NCBI RefSeq assembly: GCF_015680405.1
Contig: NZ_JADLJS010000002.1
Span: 186,001 to 250,000 of the forward strand
DNA from: Pseudomonas pudica
GTDB lineage: Bacteria > Pseudomonadota > Gammaproteobacteria > Pseudomonadales > Pseudomonadaceae
Reading direction: 5' to 3'
DNA length: 64,000 bases
A model generated the notes under the pieces. The model searched no databases, was not told the origin of the DNA, and worked only from the letters and a program-made list of their open reading frames with translations. Shown here piece after piece: positions 52,736 to 60,365 of this stretch; positions within the stretch are counted from its first letter, which is position 1; each line of letters starts with the position of its first letter. The position numbers and the translations under genes were made by a program.

Positions 52736-53987
52736 TTGCCTGCGGCAGCTCGATGCGCACCCGCAACCCGCCACTCGCGGCAGCCAATGCGGTGATGCTG
52801 CCGCCGTGCAAGGCAACGGCCCGCTGGGCAATCGCCAGGCCCAGGCCAAAGCCGTCACCGTCATTGTCGGTGCCGCGGTCGAATGGCTCGAAGATGCGCT
52901 GCAGGCGCGCCGGCTCGACGCCCGGGCCATGGTCGCTGACGCTGACCTGCAACCATTGCCCGCCCGGTGCCAGCGCGGCCTCGACCAACACCTCGGTACC
53001 CGCTGCGGTGTAGCGCACGGCATTACGGATGATGTTCTCGAACGCCCGGTACAGCAGTTCTTCATGCCCATGAGTGATGAACGTGCCCTGGGCCTGCAAG
53101 CAAACCTGGCACTGTTTCATGCCAGCCTCGAAGCGGGCGTCTTCGACGATTTGCGCCAGCAGTTCGACCACATCGAGGCTGGCGAAGTCGTCCCCCTGCC
53201 GGGACTGGGCGCGGGCCAGGGTCAGCAACTGCTCGATCAGGTCGTCCATGCGGCGCGACTCGCGCTCCACCCGTTCAAGCATGTCCAGCCGGTCCGGTTG
53301 CTGGCGCATCAGGCCGATGGCGGCATGCATGCGGGTCAGCGGCGAGCGCAGTTCGTGGGAAATATCGTGCAGCAGATTCTGCTGCGCCTGCACCAACGCC
53401 TTGAGCTGACCGGCCATGCGGTCGCAGTCTTCGGCCAGTTCGACGATTTCGTCGCGGCGCTTGCCCAGCCTGGGCTTGACCCGCACCTCGAAACGGCCCT
53501 GGGCGACCTGGCCCATGGCTTCGCGCAGCCAGGCCAGCGGGCGGGTCAGGTACAGGCTGCACAGCAAGGCGAACAGCGCGCTCATCAGCGTGCCGGTAAA
53601 CAGCGGGCCCATGCCGCGCGGGCGTGGTGGCTCGCCAATGGTCGTGGCCACCGAAGCGCGCAGCACCAGCGGGCGGCCGTCACGGTCGCTCAGCGCCTGC
53701 TCGAACCGCGCCACTGATACCGCCCTGCCGGCCAGCAACCTGCCCTGGCTATCGTAAAGGCCCACCTGCACATCCGGCGGCTGCGGCAATACCTCGAGCA
53801 ACTGTCGGCCAGCCTGCTCGCCGTAACGTTGCAACAGCTGCAGTTCGGTGGCCAGCAGCGAACGCAGCGCCGGGGTATCACCACGCAGGTCATTGAGCAT
53901 GAAGGCGCCCGCGCCCACCAGGAAGGTCAGGGTGTTGGCCAGCCAGAAGGCCAGGAACAGCTTCCAGAACAGCCGCCGGCGCATCAT
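52725..53987 (-). CDS. cpxA: CpxA-like sensor histidine kinase
   Basis: The 420-residue membrane kinase starts MMRRRLFWKLFLAFWLANTL (first membrane helix). It has a periplasmic sensor of about 130 residues, a second helix near TGTLMSALFALLCSLYLTRP, HAMP, HisKA with the phospho-acceptor in LLHDISHELRSPLTRM, and an HATPase with ENIIRNAVRY, DHGPGV and GFGLGLAIA. The domain plan and H-box region match CpxA. Its ATG overlaps the regulator stop (ATGA), so regulator and kinase are coupled. It probably senses envelope stress. No cpxP gene is present next to it. Confidence 0.85.
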   Translation of the reverse strand: MMRRRLFWKLFLAFWLANTLTFLVGAGAFMLNDLRGDTPALRSLLATELQLLQRYGEQAGRQLLEVLPQPPDVQVGLYDSQGRLLAGRAVSVARFEQALSDRDGRPLVLRASVATTIGEPPRPRGMGPLFTGTLMSALFALLCSLYLTRPLAWLREAMGQVAQGRFEVRVKPRLGKRRDEIVELAEDCDRMAGQLKALVQAQQNLLHDISHELRSPLTRMHAAIGLMRQQPDRLDMLERVERESRRMDDLIEQLLTLARAQSRQGDDFASLDVVELLAQIVEDARFEAGMKQCQVCLQAQGTFITHGHEELLYRAFENIIRNAVRYTAAGTEVLVEAALAPGGQWLQVSVSDHGPGVEPARLQRIFEPFDRGTDNDGDGFGLGLAIAQRAVALHGGSITALAAASGGLRVRIELPQANPG

Positions 53988-54685
53988 TCGACAATCAGCA
54001 TGTAGCCCATGCCGCGCACGCTCTGGATCCAGCTGCTGCCATCGGCGCGCGGCCCGAGCTTTTGCCGGATGCTGCTGATGTGCACGTCGATGCGCCGGTC
54101 GTAACGGGTCAGCGGCCGGCCCAGGGCATTGAGCGACAGGTCCTGCTTGCTGACCAGCTGGCCGGCCTGGCGGGCCAACGCTTCGAGCAGGCTGAACTCG
54201 GAGCCGGTCAGCTCGAGGGTGGCAGCGCCCCAACGCGCTTCGCGGCGACCGGGCCACATGTTCAAGGCACCGCTGCGCACCTGTTCGGGCGCCTCGGGCA
54301 CCATGCCGTCACCCATCGGCTGTGGCTGAACACGGCGCAGGATCGCCCGCAGGCGCGCCACCAGTTCGCCGGGGGAGCTGGGCTTGGGCACATAGTCATC
54401 GGCGCCCAGTTCCAGGCCGGCGATGCGGTCGATGTTGTCGCCCCGGGCTGTCAGCAACAGCACCGGTACCTGGCTGCGCGCACGCACGCGCCGAAGCACT
54501 TCGATGCCCGAAATGCCCGGCAGCATCACGTCCAGCACCACCACCTGATAGTTGCCGGTCAATGCCTGGGCTTCGCCCTCCTCGCCAGTATCGACGGCGG
54601 TGGCCTGGAACCCTTCGCGGGCCAGGTACAAAGAGAGCATTTCGGTGAGTTCGCGGTCATCGTCGACCAGCAGCACGGGGATCAT
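53984..54685 (-). CDS. cpxR: CpxR-like response regulator
   Basis: The 233-residue OmpR-family regulator has a receiver domain with the phospho-acceptor Asp52 in VVLDVMLPG and Lys in VPKPSSP. Its winged-helix domain (LELTGSEFSLLEALARQAGQ, RYDRRIDVHISSIRQKLG) closely resembles the E. coli CpxR output domain as I recall it, and LLVDDDRELTEML at the N-terminus does too. An exact GTAAA-N5-GTAAA CpxR box lies 78 bases upstream, between it and the divergent BamA paralogue. It should activate that gene, and perhaps itself, on envelope stress. The kinase gene follows with a four-base overlap. Confidence 0.87.
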   Translation of the reverse strand: MIPVLLVDDDRELTEMLSLYLAREGFQATAVDTGEEGEAQALTGNYQVVVLDVMLPGISGIEVLRRVRARSQVPVLLLTARGDNIDRIAGLELGADDYVPKPSSPGELVARLRAILRRVQPQPMGDGMVPEAPEQVRSGALNMWPGRREARWGAATLELTGSEFSLLEALARQAGQLVSKQDLSLNALGRPLTRYDRRIDVHISSIRQKLGPRADGSSWIQSVRGMGYMLIVE

Positions 54686-54762
54686 CAGGGCCAGGAATCA
54701 TGATTGTAGGGGTTGCAATGATCGCCCCGGCGGCCGGCACTGTCACCGCCGGGCGGTCGGAC

Positions 54763-54777
54763 TTTACACATCTTTAC
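54763..54777 (-). promoter_or_regulatory. CpxR box between cpxR-like and bamA-paralogue genes
   Basis: On the minus strand the site reads GTAAA-GATGT-GTAAA, matching the E. coli CpxR consensus GTAAA-N5-GTAAA at all ten defined bases. It is 78 bases before the regulator gene and 104 bases before the BamA paralogue, well placed for both divergent promoters. Confidence 0.8.
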
Positions 54778-54881
54778 CCTCGGCTAACCGCGCCGAACAC
54801 AGCCCGCCCGTATCCTCATCGCCCGCTGCATGCGGGTTGCCCGCGCTTGCTCCCTCCGAATCCGCTTGTCTGGAACCCTCG

Positions 54882-57245
54882 ATGAACTACCCGCGCCTGT
54901 TGCTCTCCGTCCTGCTGCTGAACGCCACGCTGGCCCAGGCCTCCCCATTCAGGATCGCCGATATCCGCGTCAACGGCCTGCAGCGGGTTTCCGCCGGCAG
55001 TGTCTTCGGTGCCTTGCCGCTGAACGTCGGCGACCAGGCCGATGACCGCCGACTGGTGGAGTCGACCCGTTCCCTGTTCAAGACCGGCTTCTTCCAGGAC
55101 ATTCAGCTGAACCGCGATGGCAATGTCCTGATCATCAACGTGGTCGAGCGCCCGTCGGTGTCGAGCATCGAGATCGAAGGCAACAAGGCCATCAGCACCG
55201 AAGACCTGATGAAGGGCCTGAAGCAATCGGGCCTGGCCGAAGGCGAGATCTTCCAGCGTGCCACCCTCGAAGGTGTGCGTAACGAGCTGCAGCGCCAGTA
55301 CGTGGCCCAGGGCCGCTACTCGGCCGAGGTCGACGCCGAGGTGGTGCCGCAGCCGCGCAACCGTGTGGCGCTGAAGATCAAGATCAACGAAGGCACCGTC
55401 GCCGCCATCCAGCACATCAACATCGTTGGCAACAACGTGTTCGACGACGAGACCCTGGCGCAGCTGTTCGAGCTGAAGACCACCAACTGGCTGTCGTTCT
55501 TCAAGAACGACGACAAGTACGCCCGCGAAAAGCTCTCCGGTGACCTGGAGCGCCTGCGTTCCTACTACCTGGACCGCGGCTACATCAACATGGACATCGC
55601 TTCCACCCAGGTGTCCATCACGCCGGACAAGAAACACGTCTACATCACCGTCAACATCAACGAAGGCGAGAAGTACACCGTCCGCGACGTGAAGCTGTCC
55701 GGTGACCTGAAGGTGCCGGAAGACCAGGTCAAGTCGCTGCTGCTGGTGCAGCCTGGCCAGGTGTTCTCGCGCAAGGTGATGACCAGCACCTCCGAGCTGA
55801 TCACCCGCCGCCTGGGCAACGAAGGCTACACCTTCGCCAACGTCAACGGCGTGCCGCAGCCGAACGATGAAGACCACACCGTCGACATCATGTTCGTGGT
55901 CGACCCGGGCAAGCGTGCCTACGTCAACCGCATCAACTACCGCGGCAACACCAAGACCGAAGACGAAGTGCTGCGCCGCGAAATGCGCCAGATGGAAGGC
56001 GGCTGGGCCTCGACCTACCTGATCGACCAGTCCAAGACCCGCCTGGAGCGCCTGGGTTTCTTCAAGGAAGTGAACGTCGAGACCCCACCGGTGCCGGGCA
56101 CCGACGACCAGGTCGACGTCAACTACAGCGTTGAGGAGCAGGCTTCCGGCTCGATCACCGCCAGCGTCGGTTTTGCCCAGAGCGCCGGCCTGATCCTCGG
56201 TGGTTCGATCAGCCAGAGCAACTTCCTCGGTACCGGTAACAAGGTGTCGATCGGCCTGACCCGTAGCGAGTACCAGACCAAGTACAACTTCGGCTTTACC
56301 GACCCCTACTTCACCGCCGATGGCGTCAGTCTGGGCTACAACCTGTTCTACAACAGCACCGACTACAGCGATTACTACGACGATGGCGTTTCCTATTACG
56401 CGATCGACAGCTACGGTGCCGGGGTCAGCTTTGGCTACCCGATCAACGAAACCTCGCGCCTGACCTATGGCCTGACCCTGCAGCACGACAATATCTCGCC
56501 CGGCACCTATAGCGCCGACGAGATCTACGACTTCATCGCACGCGAGGGCAAGAGCTTCAACAACCTCAAGGCCTCGATCGGCTGGTCGGAGTCGACCCTG
56601 AACAAAGGCGTGCTGGCTACCCGCGGCCACTCGCAGAGCCTGACGGTGATGGCCACTACCCCTGGCAGCGACCTGTCGTTCTACAAGCTGGACTACAGCG
56701 GCCAGACCTACCTGCCACTAACCAGCAACACCTCGCTGCGCCTGCATACAAGCCTGGGCTACGGCAACGGCTACGGCTCCACCGACGGGCTGCCGTTCTA
56801 CGAAAGCTACACCGCAGGTGGGCTGGGTTCGGTGCGCGGGTTCAAGGACGGCAGCCTCGGCCCGCGCAATACTCCGGCCACCGGCACCTATGCCAGCGCC
56901 GGACAGGCCTATTACTCCGACCGTGACACCGACGTGCTGGGCGGCAACATCCTGATTGCCGGCGGTGCCGAGTACATCTTCCCGTTGCCGTTCGTGAAGG
57001 ACCAGAGCCAGCTGCGCAGCTCGGTGTTCGTCGATGCCGGCAACGTGTACGCCGATACCTGCTACCTGTCGACCACCCAGGGCTGCGGCAGCGTGGACCT
57101 GGCTCAGATGGCCGTGTCGCTGGGCATTGGCTTGACCTGGTACAGCCCAATGGGGCCGCTGAGTTTCAGCCTGGCGGCACCGCTGAAGAAGCCGGATGGG
57201 GCAGAACCCCAGATGTTCCAGTTCTCGCTGGGGCAGACCTTCTGA
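54882..57245 (+). CDS. BamA paralogue, Omp85-family outer-membrane assembly protein
   Basis: The 787-residue protein has the full BamA layout: signal peptide (MNYPRLLLSVLLLNATLAQA), five POTRA domains (about residues 22-420) and a 16-strand barrel. The barrel contains the lid-lock motif VRGF at 651-654 and ends with a C-terminal phenylalanine (QTF). It lacks the usual rseP-bamA-skp-lpxD neighbourhood and is instead divergent from a CpxR/CpxA-like system. That makes it most likely a second, stress-regulated BamA. If so, it may assist outer-membrane protein insertion under envelope damage. I cannot confirm from this window that the canonical bamA exists elsewhere, but it is expected. Confidence 0.88.
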   Translation: MNYPRLLLSVLLLNATLAQASPFRIADIRVNGLQRVSAGSVFGALPLNVGDQADDRRLVESTRSLFKTGFFQDIQLNRDGNVLIINVVERPSVSSIEIEGNKAISTEDLMKGLKQSGLAEGEIFQRATLEGVRNELQRQYVAQGRYSAEVDAEVVPQPRNRVALKIKINEGTVAAIQHINIVGNNVFDDETLAQLFELKTTNWLSFFKNDDKYAREKLSGDLERLRSYYLDRGYINMDIASTQVSITPDKKHVYITVNINEGEKYTVRDVKLSGDLKVPEDQVKSLLLVQPGQVFSRKVMTSTSELITRRLGNEGYTFANVNGVPQPNDEDHTVDIMFVVDPGKRAYVNRINYRGNTKTEDEVLRREMRQMEGGWASTYLIDQSKTRLERLGFFKEVNVETPPVPGTDDQVDVNYSVEEQASGSITASVGFAQSAGLILGGSISQSNFLGTGNKVSIGLTRSEYQTKYNFGFTDPYFTADGVSLGYNLFYNSTDYSDYYDDGVSYYAIDSYGAGVSFGYPINETSRLTYGLTLQHDNISPGTYSADEIYDFIAREGKSFNNLKASIGWSESTLNKGVLATRGHSQSLTVMATTPGSDLSFYKLDYSGQTYLPLTSNTSLRLHTSLGYGNGYGSTDGLPFYESYTAGGLGSVRGFKDGSLGPRNTPATGTYASAGQAYYSDRDTDVLGGNILIAGGAEYIFPLPFVKDQSQLRSSVFVDAGNVYADTCYLSTTQGCGSVDLAQMAVSLGIGLTWYSPMGPLSFSLAAPLKKPDGAEPQMFQFSLGQTF

Positions 57246-57390
57246 TGCCTGACTCAGCGCAAGGCTGCTCCTGCAGCGACCGCACCGAGCTGGCGTTGAG
57301 CATTACCCGCTTTTACCTCTGCTTAACCCAAGTTGACAGTGACCTTGCTTAAGCTGGCCAGGACTCGTACCCGCCCAGCAGGACATGCCC

Positions 57391-57774
57391 ATGCCCCCCT
57401 TCACACCATGCTTCCCCACTTCACTGCGCCCCGACGAAGTCCCGGTCGCGCTACTCGACCTGGTCCAGCAGCGCTTGGCCGGGCTGCTCGGCCCGCGCTT
57501 CAGCGTGGTGCTGGGCGGCAGTGGCAACGGTGCCGGGGTCAGCCACTACCACCTGGCAATCCAGCACAACCAGAGCGGTGTTTCCCTGGAGGACACCGGC
57601 GCCGTCGGCACCGGCTTTATCGAGCGCCTGCTGCGCATGGCCACCCAACTCAAGGCCATGCTCGACTCGGCCACGTTCAGCAACATGGGCAGCGACGACC
57701 CGCGCCGCCCACTGGTGTGGATCAGCGAGCTGGCCTGCCCGAAGGAAATGATTACAATGCATGCCCCAACCTGA
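57391..57774 (+). CDS. Hypothetical protein
   Basis: The 127-residue product begins MPPFTPCFPTSLRPDEVPVA. It contains LQQRL/LVQQRLAGLLGPRF-like helix and GGSGNGAGVSHYHLAIQHNQSG, and ends PKEMITMHAPT. No signal peptide or membrane helix is evident. I do not recognise a family. AGGA is 9 bases before the chosen ATG at 57391; an ATG two codons earlier is closer to it. It lies 145 bases after the BamA paralogue and 14 bases before the endonuclease gene, so it is probably cotranscribed with the latter. Confidence 0.6.
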   Translation: MPPFTPCFPTSLRPDEVPVALLDLVQQRLAGLLGPRFSVVLGGSGNGAGVSHYHLAIQHNQSGVSLEDTGAVGTGFIERLLRMATQLKAMLDSATFSNMGSDDPRRPLVWISELACPKEMITMHAPT

Positions 57775-57788
57775 AATATGTTTTTCCC

Positions 57789-58754
57789 ATGAAATCACTG
57801 CTTTACGCCGTATCCTTACTGTTTTCCTTCACCCTCCCTGCCCTGGCCAGCCCACCGGCGACCTTCACCGAAGCCAAGGTGGTGGCCAAGCAGAAGGTGT
57901 ACATGGACCAGGCCAGCAGTGCCATGGGCGACCTGTACTGCGGTTGCAAATGGGCCTGGGTGGGCAAGTCTGGCGGGCGTATTGATGCCTCCTCGTGCGG
58001 CTACCAGACCCGCAAGCAGCAGAACCGCGCCGAACGCACCGAATGGGAGCACATCGTGCCGGCCTACACCTTCGGCAACCAGCGCCAGTGCTGGAAGAAC
58101 GGTGGCCGCGAGCATTGCGTGGATGACGACCCGGTGTTCCGCGCCATGGAGGCCGACCTGTTCAACCTGTACCCGGCAGTGGGTGAGGTAAACGGCGACC
58201 GCAGCAATTTCAACTACGGCATGGTTGCTGGCAATGCAGGGCAATATGGGCAGTGCACCACCAAGGTGGACTTCGTGCAGCGTGCTGCCGAACCACGTGA
58301 CGAAGTGAAAGGGCTGGTCGCCCGCACCACCTTCTACATGTACGACCGTTACAAGCTGAGCATGTCGCGCCAACAGCAACAGTTGCTGATGGCCTGGGAC
58401 AAACAGCACCCAGTGTCGGCCTGGGAGAAAGAGCGTGACCGGCGCATTGCCGCGATCATGGGGCATGCCAACCCCTTCGTCACCGGGGAACGCAAATGGA
58501 CCGCCAACTACAAGCCGGTCGGCAGTGGCGTGGTACAAGCGGTGCCGGCGAAGGCCGCCAAGCCTGAGGCCAAGCCGAGCCTGGCCAGTGCCGGGTCGGT
58601 GGGGGCTGTGCTTGGCAACCGCAACAGCCATGTCTATCACCTTTCCGTCGGCTGCCCGGGCTATACCCAGGTTACCGCGAAGAACCAGGTCACCTTCGCC
58701 ACAGAGGGTGAGGCGCAGGCAGCGGGTTATCGCAAGGCGGGCAACTGCCGCTGA
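57789..58754 (+). CDS. Secreted endonuclease I with C-terminal Ada-like domain
   Basis: The 321-residue protein has a signal peptide (MKSLLYAVSLLFSFTLPALA) and an endonuclease I (EndA/Vvn) domain to about residue 235. The catalytic His88 is in TEWEHIVPAY, and the metal region NGDRSNFNYG is at 135-144. Several cysteines (for example CGCKW, CWKNGGREHC) probably form disulfides in the periplasm. The last 55 residues, with NRNSHVYHLSVGCPGY and RKAGNC, form a small domain like those attached to secreted nucleases. The role is degradation of extracellular or periplasmic DNA. Confidence 0.9.
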   Translation: MKSLLYAVSLLFSFTLPALASPPATFTEAKVVAKQKVYMDQASSAMGDLYCGCKWAWVGKSGGRIDASSCGYQTRKQQNRAERTEWEHIVPAYTFGNQRQCWKNGGREHCVDDDPVFRAMEADLFNLYPAVGEVNGDRSNFNYGMVAGNAGQYGQCTTKVDFVQRAAEPRDEVKGLVARTTFYMYDRYKLSMSRQQQQLLMAWDKQHPVSAWEKERDRRIAAIMGHANPFVTGERKWTANYKPVGSGVVQAVPAKAAKPEAKPSLASAGSVGAVLGNRNSHVYHLSVGCPGYTQVTAKNQVTFATEGEAQAAGYRKAGNCR

Positions 58755-58900
58755 GCGCCTTCCTCGGGGCCCGCGCGGCACCTTTGCAATCGAGCGGGCT
58801 GCACAGCAGCCCGCAACAATGACCATCCGTCGCCCAGACGGCACCCCACTCCCCGCCCCCAGCCCAACGAATGACAGATCATCCGCAAAGGAGACGTTCC

Positions 58901-59209
58901 ATGATCCGCATTCGCCCACTCTCACTGTGCCTTGCCCTTGCCCTGGCCAGCGTCACTGGCACCAGCTTCGCTGCCACTGACACAGACACCGACAGCCGTC
59001 CGCAAACCGACCAGTACGGTGGCAAGACCGCCGGTGAAGACAGCAGCGTCAACAGCCCTGGCAGCAGCAAAGCCAACGACAGCAGCGACACCGGCAGCAA
59101 CAGCGATGCCGCCGACGGCGCCGCTGGCGGTTCCAACAGCACCGGCGAAGCCACTGGCTCCGGAGCCGGGCACACCGGTGGCACCGCCGAGGACCAGGAC
59201 AGCCATTGA
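58901..59209 (+). CDS. Secreted Ser/Gly/Asp-rich low-complexity protein
   Basis: The 102-residue product has a signal peptide, MIRIRPLSLCLALALASVTG, with likely cleavage after SFA near residue 25. The rest is almost wholly Ser, Gly, Asp, Asn, Thr and Ala and would be disordered. AAAGGAGA sits 7 bases before the ATG at 58901, which is better than the in-frame ATG ten codons upstream. No family is recognised. It lies between the endonuclease and the PEBP gene. Because of its good ribosome site and signal peptide it is likely real. Confidence 0.7.
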   Translation: MIRIRPLSLCLALALASVTGTSFAATDTDTDSRPQTDQYGGKTAGEDSSVNSPGSSKANDSSDTGSNSDAADGAAGGSNSTGEATGSGAGHTGGTAEDQDSH

Positions 59210-59257
59210 GGCCGGCCTGGGCTACACTGCGCCGGAACGCCCTGCCAAGGACCCGCC

Positions 59258-59809
59258 ATGAACCTCAAACCCTGGCTGCTCGCCGCCCTGCTGCCGTGCA
59301 GCGCCTTGGCCGTTGCTGGCGGCCAGGGCGCGCTGTCGATCAGTTCATCATCGTTCACCGACGGCGGCGTGATCGCCTTGCAACAGGTTGGCCCGGACCC
59401 GGCCTGCGGTGCCGGCGAAGAGCGCACCCCGCAACTGAGCTGGGACAACCTCCCCGCAGGGACCCAGTCGCTGGCACTGATCATGTTCGACCCGGATGGC
59501 GGCAAGGGCATTGGCGTGGTCCATTGGCTCGCCTACAACATCGACCCGGCCCAGGATGGGCTGAAGGAAGGCGCCGCAGGGGTGACCGGGCAAGGTGTGA
59601 CCGTGGGGCGCAACTCCCGGGGCACACTCAGCTACCGAGGCCCTTGCCCACCCGCCGGCGACAACCCGCACCACTACGCACTGACGCTGATCGCCACCGA
59701 CCTGCCATTGGGCACCCTGCCTGAAGGCCTGGACCGCAGCGGCCTGCTGCAACTGCTGCAAGGTCACGCACTCGGCGCGCAGAGCCTTGTCGGGCGCTAT
59801 GGTCATTGA
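59258..59809 (+). CDS. YbhB/YbcL-family PEBP-like periplasmic protein
   Basis: The 183-residue protein begins with a signal peptide (MNLKPWLLAALLPCSALAVA). It has the phosphatidylethanolamine-binding-like fold of bacterial YbhB/YbcL: PQLSWDNLPAGTQSLALIM, DPDGGKGIGVVHWLAYN and YRGPCPPAGDNPHHY. The ligand pocket residues (Asp in FDPDG, His in VHW, and GPCPP) are present. Its function in bacteria is unclear; related proteins bind small anions or lipids. It precedes the aromatic leader region on the same strand by 100 bases. Confidence 0.9.
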   Translation: MNLKPWLLAALLPCSALAVAGGQGALSISSSSFTDGGVIALQQVGPDPACGAGEERTPQLSWDNLPAGTQSLALIMFDPDGGKGIGVVHWLAYNIDPAQDGLKEGAAGVTGQGVTVGRNSRGTLSYRGPCPPAGDNPHHYALTLIATDLPLGTLPEGLDRSGLLQLLQGHALGAQSLVGRYGH

Positions 59810-59909
59810 ACCAGGCAGTACAAAAACAATTGATCATCCCCCCAGCATTTATCCATTGAATGGCCCGGCCGAACTGAAGTAAGCTCGGGCTCATTCACTG
59901 GAGAGCAAC

Positions 59910-60029
59910 ATGCCGAAACACACCCGCAATCACGCCAACCACACCGGTCGCACCCTGCGCCCTGTGCTGGCTGTTGCCGGCTGCGTGGCACCTGCCAGCT
60001 ATTACTTCGGGTATTGGTTTAGCCACTAG
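59910..60029 (+). CDS. Aromatic-rich leader peptide 1 of the DAHP synthase gene
   Basis: A 39-residue ORF with ribosome site GGAGAG (59900-59905) ends in ASYYFGYWFSH: Tyr31, Tyr32, Phe33, Tyr35, Trp36 and Phe37 are six aromatics in seven codons. The stop codon's last base begins a stem (60029-60034 with 60046-60051), and an intrinsic terminator follows at 60089-60124. Control codons near the end, then hairpins, then a terminator is the classical layout of a transcription attenuator leader. The gene controlled would be the class I DAHP synthase at 60366. It is inferred to be regulatory rather than a functional peptide. Confidence 0.7.
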   Translation: MPKHTRNHANHTGRTLRPVLAVAGCVAPASYYFGYWFSH

Positions 60030-60104
60030 GCGCCGATACCCACACGGCGCCCACCTTCGAGGGGCCGCCGAACATGAGAATACTCAAACCCCCGGTCGGC
60101 TCCC
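60029..60104 (+). promoter_or_regulatory. Attenuator RNA: pause and antiterminator elements
   Basis: GGCGCC at 60029-60034 pairs with GGCGCC at 60046-60051 (pause hairpin). GGGGCCG near 60060 can pair, with a two-base bulge, with CGGCTCCCC at 60096-60104. That second pairing includes bases of the terminator's left arm, so the two folds exclude each other. The scheme is drawn by eye. Confidence 0.5.
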
Positions 60105-60124
60105 CGACCGGGGGTTTTGCTTTT
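60089..60124 (+). terminator. Attenuator terminator before the DAHP synthase leader
   Basis: CCCCCGGTCGG and CCGACCGGGGG form a perfect 11-bp stem with loop CTCC, followed by TTTTGCTTTT. It lies 60 bases after leader peptide 1 and 42 bases before leader peptide 2. Confidence 0.92.
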
Positions 60125-60165
60125 CAGGCCTTTGAACAACACCGATTCACATTGAGGACAGATTC

Positions 60166-60315
60166 ATGAACTACGCCACTTATTACTACGCAAACACCTT
60201 CGCCTGGCGATTTAGCCAATCCCGTTCGGGCCAGCCTGCCGCCTCCGTTCGGTCGTCCACAGGTGGCAATGCAGCAGCCAACACGAATTCAACGATCTGT
60301 CGAACACCTCGATAG
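60166..60315 (+). CDS. Aromatic-rich leader peptide 2 of the DAHP synthase gene
   Basis: A 49-residue ORF, MNYATYYYANTFAWRF and then a Ser/Gly/Asn/Ala-rich tail, has Tyr at codons 3, 6, 7 and 8, Phe at 12 and 16, and Trp at 14. GAGGA lies 7 bases before the ATG. It ends 50 bases before the DAHP synthase ATG. A small GCGGG-CCAGAA-CCCGC stem (60326-60341) lies just before the synthase ribosome site. No intrinsic terminator is visible between the two, so control would be translational or Rho-dependent. It does not look like a conserved protein domain. Confidence 0.65.
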   Translation: MNYATYYYANTFAWRFSQSRSGQPAASVRSSTGGNAAANTNSTICRTPR

Positions 60316-60365
60316 GGCCGACCACGCGGGCCAGAACCCGCCGTCCGCCCAGGGAAAAAAACGCC

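Noticed and set aside
60074..60169. 31-codon ORF through the attenuator terminator, overlapping leader peptide 2
   Set aside because: It has no ribosome site and no aromatic bias, and its frame runs through a terminator stem. More likely chance, although its stop overlaps the leader 2 start.
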